A stretch of 64,000 nucleotides of DNA from Bacillus siamensis KCTC 13613 (GTDB taxonomy: Bacteria; Bacillota; Bacilli; Bacillales; Bacillaceae), in assembly GCF_000262045.1 (NCBI RefSeq), contig NZ_AJVF01000042.1, positions 140,184-204,183 of the forward strand, in the 5' to 3' direction. Below are positions 41,701 through 49,243 of this stretch, piece by piece. The position numbers and the translations under genes are program-made. Under the pieces are notes generated by a model. The model made no database searches, was not told where the DNA came from, and worked only from the letters and a program-made list of their open reading frames with translations. Every line of letters begins with the position of its first letter. Position 1 is the first letter of the stretch.

Positions 41701-44700
41701 GAAGAGCATGCTGTATCCACAGCCATACTCGGCCCTTGAAAATTGAACAAAAACGATACTCTGTTTGCGATAGACCAGTCGCTGGGAACTGTCGGGTAAT
41801 TGCTGTTCATCACACCGACAAAGACTCCGATTTTCCGGCTGTCACAAAGCGCGGCCGGGGTATACCCCGCATCTTCAATGCTTGAATAAGCAGTCTGCAG
41901 AAACAACCTTTCCTGCGGATCCATCCTTTCAGCTTCCGCGGGAGATATACGGAAAAACAGCGGATCAAATTTATCAATGTCATCGAGGAAACCGCCCCAT
42001 TTTGAATAAATGGACCCCCATTTTCCGCGTTCCTCGTTATAAAACGTTTTCCAGTCCCAGCGATCTTTCGGCACTTCAGTAATAGAATGCCTGCCGGCTT
42101 TTACATTTTCCCACAGCTCATCAACGTGATCGGCGCCCGGATACCGGCCTGACAGACCGATGACAGCGATATCCTGGATATAGGAATCTCCGTTTGTCCT
42201 GCTGCCTTCCTCGTTTTGAGGAATCCTATTTTGTTTTACATTCAGGTTATCTGTGTGATCAGACAGCTGCTCCTCACGCACACCCATCGCTTTCATAAAT
42301 GCTCCCCGCTGAGAAAGAAGCAGGTAATCCGTGATTTCTTCTATCGTCTGATATTCAAAAAAGAGGGTGCTGGTCATTTGGTCAAACACGTTACGAAAAG
42401 CATTTGTGAGCCTGACGACCAGAATAGAATCCAAACCGTATGCGGTTAAGGAAACCGACGGATCCATTCTCCCGCTCGGAATCTTCAGCGTTTTTCCTAT
42501 TAATTCCGTCAGATATGTGATCCCCCGTTCTCTTACGTTTGGAATCGGCGCGGCGCTTTCTGCGGGAGTCTGCACCCGTCCGGCGTTTTCGGGATGAGCC
42601 TGTCCATTCCCGAATTGCCGCTCGAGCGCTTCTTTACGGGAAGACAGAAAGTAATCAGCAAGCTCATCGATGGTTTGATATTCAAAAAACAAAGTGCTGC
42701 TGACAGAACCGAAGACGTCTTTTAACGCGTTGGTCAGTCTGACGACCAGTATGGAATCCAATCCGTATGCGGTTAAAGGTTCATGGGATAAAAGGCGATG
42801 CGCCGGCACTTTAAGCGCTTCACCGATTAACTTCTTCATCAGTTCAACGCTTTTTTCTCTCAAGCTGAAATGCAAGGTATCATCCGAAAGACCATCTGCG
42901 TCATACGGACGGCGCTCCGGTTTTTCTTCTGATGCCTGCGGGAGGGCAAGCCTGACTATTCCGTCACTTTCAGCCGCTATAATCTGCTGGCCCAAGTCGT
43001 GTGCGGCTTCAGCCGGAAACAGAGGATGGGCGAATCCTTCAAGTGAAAGCGCTTCCGACCAGCCGGCCGGCTTAACCCCCGGACAGCCCGGAATCCGTAA
43101 ATCATGATCCTCATACAGCCACCAGCCTTCAAGAAGGCCGAACGTCACATGGTTGAATATGGTGCGGCTGTTGATCTCATTTATAAACAGCTGGCCGTTT
43201 TTTTGCAGCATTGCTTTCGCATGGCGCAGCGCAGAGCGGATATTTTTTGTCGCATGAAGCACATTGGTCGCGATCACTGCGTCATACGTGCCGATATCCG
43301 GCGCTTCTGTTGATACCGGCTGCTCAGCATTGAATATTTTATAAGTGACATAAGGATATTCCGGACCGAATATGTCTTCTGCATGTAAAAGAAATGCTTT
43401 AGAAATATCCGTGAAACAATATTCGGCAATATGCGCTTCATACGGTTTCAATTTTCTCATGACCGCGGCGCTTGTCCCGCCCGTTCCGGCCCCGATTTCT
43501 AAAATGCGGATTTTCGCCTGCGGGTCTTTTTCCAGACGTTCCCGCAGCACTGCAATCAATGTGTCAGCAAGCTTGTCATTGAAAAAATCAGAAATGATAT
43601 TATTGCGGTAAATGCCTTCCACAAGACGGAAGGAGGAGTCAGGGAACATCACTTCCGTTGCCGGAAGCTTACCGGTTAAAATGTCTGGAAGCACACGCAA
43701 TGTCTCTTCTGCCAATCTGACATGCGCCCTCATGTCTTTCTGGCGCAGCCAAGTCTCTTTTTTCCGCTCCCATTCCTCCCACATTTGCCCTAGATCCGTT
43801 TGCGCTAATTCAGTCAGGAAGACAAAGCTCTCTTTCAGCCATCTGCTGTATTGTTCCGTTATGCCGGCAGCTGATTGAAATAACGGCAAAGTCTCATCAA
43901 GCCTTGCGCCCATCTCATAAAGGGTTGATACAAGCATTTTTTCGATGAGGGACTCCATCTCTCTCATGCAGCTCATTACACTTGATGCTTTTAACCGCTC
44001 AGCTTCGTCATTCTGCATGATGTTAACTGCTAATTGTCCGAGTGCGGGAGGAATCTTTTCCGGATAAACCGTTACTTGTTCTTTCAGATCGTCTTTCATA
44101 AAAACCGGATCTGTCATTTTGATCAGCGCCAACTGGTCATGAGGTCCGGAAAGCAGGGTTTCCAGCGTTTTCATCGCTTCGGGCGCCTCAATAGAAGCGA
44201 CGCCGTCCCGCTCCATCCGTTTCCGGTATTGTTCTGAAGCCACGACGCCGACACTTCCCCAAAAACCCCAATTGACAACTTTTACGGCATACGGCGCTTT
44301 TTGTGAGATCCGCTTAGCAAAAGCGTCTTTAAACGTGCACCCGGCGGCATAATTGCTCTGTCCCGGCGCTTTTTGAAACGACATCATCGAAGAGAAAAAC
44401 AACAAGAAATCCAGCGGTTCCCCTTCAGCTACCCGGGCAATCTGCAAGCTGACATCAGTTTTTGCAGAAAGTGAAGCGCGGAACTGATCCTCTTCCATAT
44501 TGGCAAAGCTTCTGTCTGATAACACGATGGCGGAATGAACGATTCCGAGGACCTGTCCATTTTCCTTCACAATGGTGTCATACGCCCGCTTGAGAGAATC
44601 ATAATCCGCAGCATCCGCGCTGAAATATTGCGGTGCGGGACCTAAAGCCGCAAGTCTTTTCAGCTTTCTTTCAATCTGTGTATCTTTTTTCCGTCTCCCG

Positions 44701-47700
44701 ATCCAGACAATTTTCGCCTGATAGGTCTGAATCATATATTCAGTCCATACTTCTCCTATTCCGCCTGCTCCGCCGATTATCACATAAACCCCGCCGTGCC
44801 GGTATAACGAAGGCTCATCTGCATGAGGCTGGCAGACGGCCAATTGCTGGCGGTGCCACTGACCTGCACGAAAGACCCACGGATTTCCCTCGGGGTCCGC
44901 CGGTAAAGAAAAGACATCGGGAAGATGCCGGTCTCCCCTTTGAGATTCCAAATCAAGAGGCCGGATGCTCCAATTGGTGTATTCTTTTGCGAGCGATCCC
45001 GCTAATCCGTGTATGCTTGCATGAAGCGGATTGACCTCATCATGTTCATGAATCGGCTGTGCTTGAAACGTGCAGATTGTCAATGATAGTGGTTCCGTGT
45101 CAAAATTCAGAAGCAGAAGCGCTTTTACCAGCCGGAAAAGCTGCATGACCCCGTGCTCCTGTCCGCCGGCCGTATCCGCATCATAAACGGATGGAATGGG
45201 ATGATCCGGTGCCGCCCATATCATGTGTTGAAAAGAGCCTTGCGCTTTCAGTGTTTCAGCCATTTGTTCCGCGCTGTCCAAAGAAGTGATGTCCGGAAAA
45301 CTGACATCGGAATACATCTCTTTCAAAGCCTGCTGAAAATCCGGCCCGGCCCCGATGACGATTATTTTTTCTTCACGCATGAAAGACATGCCGGTTTCCG
45401 GAATGGTGACGGTGTTCCAAACCGGTGTCATAAGCAATTCTGTTTCACGGCTTTTCTTCGGCGTGGCGCCGGCTTTTTGGTTAAACCCGGCGCTTTCCTG
45501 CACCTCTTTTATGATAAAATCTTTCACTGCCGCCAACAGCACGCCGCGCTCATCACAAATATGCAGATCAAATTGGTGAACGGAGGCCGCTTTTACCTCC
45601 GCATGCACAAATACGGTTTTCGCTAACGGTTCAAGCAGCTGTATTTCTCCGAAGGAAAACGGTACGATAAGCGCAGGCTCTTTTTGAAATTGCAGCACAT
45701 GCGCCATTGCAGTTTGAACAGCGCCATCCATTAAGGACGGATGTAGGATGTACTGTTTAAAATCGGCTTCCAAGTGTGACGGGAGCGTTAATTTGGCCAG
45801 TGCTTTCCTTTCTGTATAAGAGAATTCGCGGATGACCTGAAAACTGTCCTTTTGCACGATTCCCGCCTTAGAGAACGAGTGATAGATGCCTTTCGGCTCC
45901 GTTCTCTGCGTAAATGGCGCCGGGAGCTGAAAGACCGGGGCCTCAAAAAGCGCTCCTTTTTCTTTACAAATCACTTCTCCTTGCGAAAAGAGGGTGCCGT
46001 CCGCTCCTTTTTCTTTAATGACATAGCTTATACGCTCTTTTTCTGCTTCAAACTCTATCATGACGGATGTTGGGTCTGTCCCTGTCACAATCGGCTCCAT
46101 GTACCACACACTTTGAAGAGAGACGACCGGGCGTTCTCCCCACAATCCCGCGCCGTATGCCGCCATTTCCAGATGACAGACTCCGGGAAGCACATATTTT
46201 TCGTTCACTAAATGATCTTTAAAGAAATATTCATCCTTGGAAAATATCTTTTGAAACGTCCCTTTCCGGGCGGATGAAACATTCTCATCAAGCAGAGGAT
46301 GCAGCGCTTCACGACTTTTGGTATTTTGAGGCTTTTTTGTATACCGCTTTTTTTGATCGGTCAGCCAGGACGTTTCCTTTAAAAACGGATACGTAGGAAG
46401 CGGAACTTTCTGATACGGCGTTTCCGGCTTTTTGCAATCTTGAAAGCCTTTCACCCACAGCGCGGCAAATTTCTCAGGATCTGAAACGGATTGGCCTGAA
46501 ACGTCCGGCCGCCCAGGTGACGCTTTTCCGAAGTAAATATGCCTTCCGTCTCTGTGACCGCTTACAAATCCGTTCAATCGCTGTTTCAGCTCTGAAAGGG
46601 ATGATGCAATGACAGCAAGCCGGAAGGAGAAAGGCTCTCTGCCTGACAATAGGGTGGCAGCGATATTTTCCAGGCTGTATCCGCCGGCAGAAGGCGGGTT
46701 TTCCAATCGGGTAAGAAAAGAGCTTAATTTCCCGGCATATTCTTTCAGCTGCTGTTCGGAATGTGCGCTTAGTACGACCGCATGCGGTTTTTGCTCAGTA
46801 TTCCCGTCCGCTTGCCGTTTTGGCTGATAAGCACCTACGATCAGATGAGCATTAGAGCCTCCTGCGCCGAATGAACTGATTGCGGCGATTCTCGGTTTAT
46901 CTCCTTCAGCCGGCCACGGCCGGTTGTTTCGGACGACATAAAATGGCGAATCAGAAAAAGAAATCTTGCGGTTCAGTTCCTCGGAGTGCAGACTGGCGGG
47001 AAGCGTTTCATGTTTCATGCTTAAAAGCACCTTGATTAAACCGGCGATCCCTGCAGCCGCTTCCAAATGTCCGATATTGGATTTCACTGAGCCGATTCCG
47101 CAGTCATTTTTCTCATCGGTCTGTTTATCAAATGCCATAGACAGACCGCGTATCTCAATCGGATCGCCGAGTGCTGTGCCGGTTCCGTGAGCTTCAATGT
47201 AGCTGATATCCGCCGGACTTACCGCGGCTCTGTTTATAGCGGATAAAATCAGGTCCCGGTGCGCTTCCGGATTCGGCACCGTATACCCGGTCGTTTTGCC
47301 GCCGTGATTAGTGGCGGACCCCTTAATGACACCGTAGATGTGGTCGTTGTCCGCAATCGCTTTTTTCAATGGTTTTAATAAAACGGCTCCCGCGCCTTCG
47401 CCGGGCACGTAACCGTCTCCGCCTTCACCGAAACTGCGGCATTTTCCTTCAGAAGACAGGAAATGCGATTGGCTTAAAAACATGTATTTTTGCGGATGTA
47501 AGCTGAGGTTGACGCCTCCGGCAAGCGCCATTTCACAGTCGCCCGACATAATGGCCTGACAAGCCTGATGGACGGCGACAAGCGATGAAGAACACGCCGT
47601 ATCAACAGCGATGCTCGGCCCATGGAGATCAAGGAAATAAGAAACCCGGTTCGGAATGCCCCAATATAAGGAGCCGGGGCCTTTATACTGATCTTTGAGA

Positions 47701-48452
47701 AAACCTTCTTCGTGTGCAATTAATGAATATTCGTTCCAGGTCACTCCGGCGAATACACCGATTTGATCCGTCGGCCTAGCCGCCGGGTTCCCGTAACCGG
47801 CATCCTCCATCGCTTCCCAGCAGCACGTGACATACAATTTTTGCTGAGGGTCCATTAAATCAGCTTCCCACGGGGAAACAGAAAAAAACAGCGGGTCAAA
47901 TCGATCCGGACGATCAATAAAACCTCCCCATTTACTATATGACGCGTATTCTGCTGTTTTCTCTTCCGAGTAATAAGAGCTGTCCCATCTGTCCTCAGGG
48001 ATTTCGGAGACACAATCTTTATTTTCCATTAAATTGTTCCAAAAATCATGCTGGTTTTCCGCTTTCGGAAACATCCCGCTCATTCCGATAACCGCAATAT
48101 CAGAGCTCCTGTCCGTTCCCGGTTCAGGCACCTTTTCAGCCGCCTGTACAGGAAGCAATTCTTCTTCCAGCCGGCTTCCCGTATCAGGCTCCGTTTCTTT
48201 GAATTCAAGAACGCTTTCGGGATTTCGTTTCTGCGCACTTAAAAACTCACTCAATTTCTCAATGTTCGGATATTCAAACAGCAGCGTTTCAGAAAGGCCG
48301 GTAAATTCTTTATGCAATATGGTCATGATTTCTTCACTGATGAGAGACGTCACGCCAAGAGTAAAAAAAGCGGTTTTATCTTCTGCTTCGGTCACCTCGG
48401 CACCCAGCTTTTGCGCTATTACCGTTCTTAAAAATTCGTTAATACATTTCAT
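32799..48452 (-). CDS. dfnG: Trans-AT PKS of 5217 aa: ACP-(KS-DH-KR-MT-ACP-ACP)-(KS-DH-KR-ACP)-(KS-KR-ACP)-KS
   Basis: Largest protein of the window. Domains with approximate residues: ACP (Ser36 in LGVTSL); KS (Cys287), DH (His747, HLVNEKYVLP lacking the motif Gly), KR (1224), C-methyltransferase (LEIGAGTGG, 1650), tandem ACPs (Ser1900, Ser2009); KS (Cys2249), DH (His2736, HIVNGKPVLP), KR (3159), ACP (3452); KS (Cys3712), KR (4364), ACP (4670); and a C-terminal KS (Cys4913) whose processing domains open DfnH. All four KS have intact Cys-His-His sets. No AT domain is present, so malonyl units come from DfnA. It starts with an ACP directly after dfnC, with only a weak GGGATGG site. In the difficidin locus as I recall it, dfnD-F lie between dfnC and dfnG. 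It could be intact DfnG or an in-frame DfnD-DfnG fusion; alignment would tell. Confidence 0.88.
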   Translation of the reverse strand: MKCINEFLRTVIAQKLGAEVTEAEDKTAFFTLGVTSLISEEIMTILHKEFTGLSETLLFEYPNIEKLSEFLSAQKRNPESVLEFKETEPDTGSRLEEELLPVQAAEKVPEPGTDRSSDIAVIGMSGMFPKAENQHDFWNNLMENKDCVSEIPEDRWDSSYYSEEKTAEYASYSKWGGFIDRPDRFDPLFFSVSPWEADLMDPQQKLYVTCCWEAMEDAGYGNPAARPTDQIGVFAGVTWNEYSLIAHEEGFLKDQYKGPGSLYWGIPNRVSYFLDLHGPSIAVDTACSSSLVAVHQACQAIMSGDCEMALAGGVNLSLHPQKYMFLSQSHFLSSEGKCRSFGEGGDGYVPGEGAGAVLLKPLKKAIADNDHIYGVIKGSATNHGGKTTGYTVPNPEAHRDLILSAINRAAVSPADISYIEAHGTGTALGDPIEIRGLSMAFDKQTDEKNDCGIGSVKSNIGHLEAAAGIAGLIKVLLSMKHETLPASLHSEELNRKISFSDSPFYVVRNNRPWPAEGDKPRIAAISSFGAGGSNAHLIVGAYQPKRQADGNTEQKPHAVVLSAHSEQQLKEYAGKLSSFLTRLENPPSAGGYSLENIAATLLSGREPFSFRLAVIASSLSELKQRLNGFVSGHRDGRHIYFGKASPGRPDVSGQSVSDPEKFAALWVKGFQDCKKPETPYQKVPLPTYPFLKETSWLTDQKKRYTKKPQNTKSREALHPLLDENVSSARKGTFQKIFSKDEYFFKDHLVNEKYVLPGVCHLEMAAYGAGLWGERPVVSLQSVWYMEPIVTGTDPTSVMIEFEAEKERISYVIKEKGADGTLFSQGEVICKEKGALFEAPVFQLPAPFTQRTEPKGIYHSFSKAGIVQKDSFQVIREFSYTERKALAKLTLPSHLEADFKQYILHPSLMDGAVQTAMAHVLQFQKEPALIVPFSFGEIQLLEPLAKTVFVHAEVKAASVHQFDLHICDERGVLLAAVKDFIIKEVQESAGFNQKAGATPKKSRETELLMTPVWNTVTIPETGMSFMREEKIIVIGAGPDFQQALKEMYSDVSFPDITSLDSAEQMAETLKAQGSFQHMIWAAPDHPIPSVYDADTAGGQEHGVMQLFRLVKALLLLNFDTEPLSLTICTFQAQPIHEHDEVNPLHASIHGLAGSLAKEYTNWSIRPLDLESQRGDRHLPDVFSLPADPEGNPWVFRAGQWHRQQLAVCQPHADEPSLYRHGGVYVIIGGAGGIGEVWTEYMIQTYQAKIVWIGRRKKDTQIERKLKRLAALGPAPQYFSADAADYDSLKRAYDTIVKENGQVLGIVHSAIVLSDRSFANMEEDQFRASLSAKTDVSLQIARVAEGEPLDFLLFFSSMMSFQKAPGQSNYAAGCTFKDAFAKRISQKAPYAVKVVNWGFWGSVGVVASEQYRKRMERDGVASIEAPEAMKTLETLLSGPHDQLALIKMTDPVFMKDDLKEQVTVYPEKIPPALGQLAVNIMQNDEAERLKASSVMSCMREMESLIEKMLVSTLYEMGARLDETLPLFQSAAGITEQYSRWLKESFVFLTELAQTDLGQMWEEWERKKETWLRQKDMRAHVRLAEETLRVLPDILTGKLPATEVMFPDSSFRLVEGIYRNNIISDFFNDKLADTLIAVLRERLEKDPQAKIRILEIGAGTGGTSAAVMRKLKPYEAHIAEYCFTDISKAFLLHAEDIFGPEYPYVTYKIFNAEQPVSTEAPDIGTYDAVIATNVLHATKNIRSALRHAKAMLQKNGQLFINEINSRTIFNHVTFGLLEGWWLYEDHDLRIPGCPGVKPAGWSEALSLEGFAHPLFPAEAAHDLGQQIIAAESDGIVRLALPQASEEKPERRPYDADGLSDDTLHFSLREKSVELMKKLIGEALKVPAHRLLSHEPLTAYGLDSILVVRLTNALKDVFGSVSSTLFFEYQTIDELADYFLSSRKEALERQFGNGQAHPENAGRVQTPAESAAPIPNVRERGITYLTELIGKTLKIPSGRMDPSVSLTAYGLDSILVVRLTNAFRNVFDQMTSTLFFEYQTIEEITDYLLLSQRGAFMKAMGVREEQLSDHTDNLNVKQNRIPQNEEGSRTNGDSYIQDIAVIGLSGRYPGADHVDELWENVKAGRHSITEVPKDRWDWKTFYNEERGKWGSIYSKWGGFLDDIDKFDPLFFRISPAEAERMDPQERLFLQTAYSSIEDAGYTPAALCDSRKIGVFVGVMNSNYPTVPSDWSIANRVSFLFNFQGPSMAVDTACSSSLTAVHLAAESLRSGMSETAIAGGVNLIVDPAHYERLSAFSMLSPGDKCKSFGDRADGFVDGEGVGAIVLKPLAQAEKDGDHIYGVIKGSMLNAAGRTNAYMVPNPKAQFDLIAETLKRTDIHPRTVSYLEAHGTGTALGDPIEIDGLTKAFRLTTEDRQFCSIGSIKSNIGHLESAAGIAGITKLLLQLKHKRIAPSLHAAELNPNIEFEHTPFFVQQKETEWKRPVLNITGEMKEYPRIAGISSFGAGGSNAHVIIQEYVPSDSLKPMENASVSPQKPAVIILSARNEQQLTERARQLLDDVIRKKRSDGDLAKIAYTLQAGREPMAERLAFTAESIEELKMKLMSFSNDHNIEHAHIWRGRTAKHHSLAASLTSDEDMALTINAWLKKGKYGKLLDLWVKGLDVDWSALYQRNPGRISLPAYPFAKDRYWVTKADVSLDKTGSAESEKAARLHPLLHANTSTFTAQRFTSVFSGREPFFADHIVNGKPVLPGAAALEMARAAVTLAAEDLPDGKAGVRLKQIVWLRPVTALSEGVTLHVKLQPEENGDIAFEAYAEGEEPLVFFQGKAVLEETERAPVLNVEAVQARCGGRRMSKAECYEAFDSLGITYGPSHQALDAVYAGSGEVLAKLTLPPSAREEKEPFILHPSMLDAALQASIGLVLSDGSASGRPFLPFALQDMQVFSACREMMWAVLSSADGAYHIELCDENGAVCVRLTGLTARFLEEETGEKPLLLQPKWQESPPGEGGQEESFRYVTLYCGMNAEDISGAVCAADGKGPLEDRYDACAAELSAIVTRLIKEKQKKKTLIQLLVPDRGEDNVLAGLAAFLKTAHLEHPKLYGQVIQADPDESASSLLAKLKENRVHPEQAEIRYEDGKRLVRNWRHLPASQSGTVPWKDEGVYLLTGGAGGIGLIFAEEIASRVKNAVLVLTGRTEALDEDRSARLRRLEASGARVLYQPVDVTDRAAVIALVRGIQEEHGTLDGIIHGAGVIADNYILNQTENERKTVMAPKVKGLINLDEAAKDVRLDFFILFSSLAGGMGNPGQAGYAAANAFMDVYAARRNRLVRDNKRSGQTLSVNWPLWEEGGMRVDKETERLMYEQTGMKAMRSASGIQALYAAFASGEHQVMVAEGDEKQIRSHIFDLDEEQSAAGQAAAETDARDLKDRVQEKLKRHVSDLLKVSIKDIEADSELTEYGFDSIIFTEFTNLLNRSYQLELSPTIFFEFPTLRKLSGHLISEWKEAFSGLERESLKTAPKAGKRKAEAPAAVHVKRETPVSVKGKSEEKAEPIAIIGISGIFPQAKDIDEFWTRLSKGEHCITEIPRDRWDWREYDGDPAADANKTSIKWGGFIDGIAGFDPLFFGISPKEAEMMDPQQRLLMMYVWKAIEDAGYSAKRIAGTKTGIFTGTLGSGYQTLINKAGLPVEGYTMTGIVPSVGPNRMSYFLDIHGPSEPIETACSSSLVAIHRAVKAIETGDCDMAVAGGVNTIITPEGHIGFQKAGMLSEDGRCKTFSDQADGYVRGEGAGMIVLKKLSEAEHDRDHIYGLIRGTAENHGGRSASLTAPNPQAQTDVLKSAYQKAGIHPSTITYIEAHGTGTALGDPIEINALKKAFQTDGAPGGYCGIGSVKTNIGHLELAAGIAGVIKVLMQLKHRTLAKSLHCENINPHIKLKDSPFYVVTETKEWEALRDENGRVLPRRAGVSSFGFGGVNAHIVIEEYMGKSETEQPETREKASSLFVLSAKNEERLKERARLLRDFIKNGSSRHIDLADAAYTLQTGRDAMESRLGIIADSAEELTEKLNAFLMGKNSEDIISGRKKRENNTISMFSDDEDAADLVSAWIEKKKYKKVLRLWANGFDTDWEQLYTDSKPRRISLPSYPFRADRYWVPKQERLPLSNQKTVLLQKTWEPCEAVSSSEPFSKLALIVSEDTKDFAAEVKKQLNDADIVQENQLISFLQDPNAAIYSGFIDFTGCGSRQKRQDVSWAASLQQLIEYGRGQENMKMLYLTKGLESFKNKAAAMHGIEKAGLYRMLRHEYSHILTCHADIDPEEPLEQTAAFIKKEIESDLTESAVCYRNGMRFSYVLRQTDQIEPGAVQTDRTVFPKDAVLMITGGTRGLGALCAKHFVSAYGVKKLLLTGRKELPPKTEWDLEQTDPVVSEKIQLIRQLESQGVKVCVSAVDLTDKQAVGRLIKEVTSTLGPIGGILHCAGIADRENPAFLRKSKDSIARVLAPKADGLHGLYESVKDDAPAFFVLFSSVSAAVPILAAGQSDYAMANSYMDYFAENNESGIISIQWPAWDETGMSRDTKSGMYQQTGLLRHSDAEGLKMLDYILRERPGAVVLPAQVKHDWDIKVLENAKSAAHKGMRTAAKPPETKKREHNRIDIQSWLKSLLAKELSIDETHMDIDVPFQEYGMDSIFLAQVLTKIDQKLPSVSIDPTVLLEHPTIEQLADYLAAHCPEAFSADAAVPAEKFPLQKTPKRSKKTADKPGKRGKVAIIGMACHFPKAGDIKEFWKNLRSGTDAVTEVPPDRWNAGEHYQPGEYQEGKSISKWGGFIHDIDQFDPGYFNISETLAPMIDPLQRQWLEVSAEALADAGYKKEDLWGRRIGVFAGARAGAFHQKFQYLQKDAIIGAGQNFITAHMAHIYNFTGPNLVVDTACSSSLTAIHLAVQAIQNGEAEAAFAGGVDILLDEKPFLTMSAARILSPNGRSKSFDADADGTGIGEGCGVLMLKPLEKAIEDEDKIYGVIDGSAINNDGSTMGVTTPNPRAQQDLIEQAVQSAEIDPDTMTYVETHGTGTLIGDPIELKGLTNVLSAYSDEKQFCGVGSVKSNIGHLLSAAGAAGIIKVLLAIANEELPPTLHCHKPNPRFQFNDSPLYPVLELKRWNGKKEILRAGVSAFGLGGNNAHIIVSNEGIPKERKAAMEPKGGQTVYRKQRYWPEKAQLPEAEENEAGTEAMFEISEV

Positions 48453-48491
48453 GAGGATACCATCCCTTGTACAAAAGAATTTTTCTGTGCT

Positions 48492-49229
48492 TTAACAAGT
48501 TAATCCGCCGTCAATTGCCATTGTCTGTCCGGTCATAAAGGACGATTCAGGAGAAAGCAGGAAACGAACGAGTCCGGTCATATCGTCTGTTTCGCCTAAA
48601 CGCCCCATCGGCGTCCTTCTGATAATTTGCGATTTTTGTTTTTCCGGCATATTTTTCGTCATATCGGTGTCCACAAAACCGGGCGCAAGTGAATTGACAC
48701 GGATTCCTTTGGACCCGAGCTCCCTGGCCAGGCTTCGCGTCAAGCCGTCAAGAGCCGCTTTGGATGCGCTGTAGACAGAAGCGCCTTTAAATCCTCTTGA
48801 GCCGATAATGGAGCTTATGTTAACGATTGATCCGGAATTTTGTTTCAGCATGACCCGGGAAACGTTTCGGGTCAGCTTGATGACTGAACCGATATTCAGA
48901 TTGAGGATGCGGTCAATGTCATCATCATTTGTCAGGGGCAGCAGCTGATCAAGGTTCAAACCGGCGTTATTGACCAAGCCGTCTATTCTGGAAAACTTGC
49001 GGTATACTTGAAGAACAAACTGTTTCATGGCGGCATCATCCGCCGCATCCGCCGCTTCCCAATAAAAGCGGCCGCGGTACTTTTCACTCTCTCTCAATGT
49101 GTTAATAAAATCAGATTCACTGCGGCTGAAAGCGGCTACTTTGTAATCCTCATCCAAAAGCGCCTGTACAATCGCTTTTCCGAGCCCCCGGCTTCCTCCG
49201 CTGACGACCGCTACTTTTCCGTTATTCAT
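48492..49229 (-). CDS. dfnC: FabG-like ketoreductase (SDR)
   Basis: Classical SDR of 245 aa close to 3-oxoacyl-ACP reductases: SGGSRGLGKAI at the N-terminus, NNAG at about 88, and the Ser-Tyr-Lys catalytic set through NISSIIGS and YSASKAALDGL. The C-terminus MTGQTMAIDGGLTC is FabG-typical. It lies 14 bp after dfnB. In the locus it probably reduces a small starter acyl-ACP held on DfnX rather than a late intermediate, since the modules carry their own KR domains. The start is behind GGAGGT. Confidence 0.85.
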   Translation of the reverse strand: MNNGKVAVVSGGSRGLGKAIVQALLDEDYKVAAFSRSESDFINTLRESEKYRGRFYWEAADAADDAAMKQFVLQVYRKFSRIDGLVNNAGLNLDQLLPLTNDDDIDRILNLNIGSVIKLTRNVSRVMLKQNSGSIVNISSIIGSRGFKGASVYSASKAALDGLTRSLARELGSKGIRVNSLAPGFVDTDMTKNMPEKQKSQIIRRTPMGRLGETDDMTGLVRFLLSPESSFMTGQTMAIDGGLTC

Positions 49230-49243
49230 ATGTACCTCCTGTT

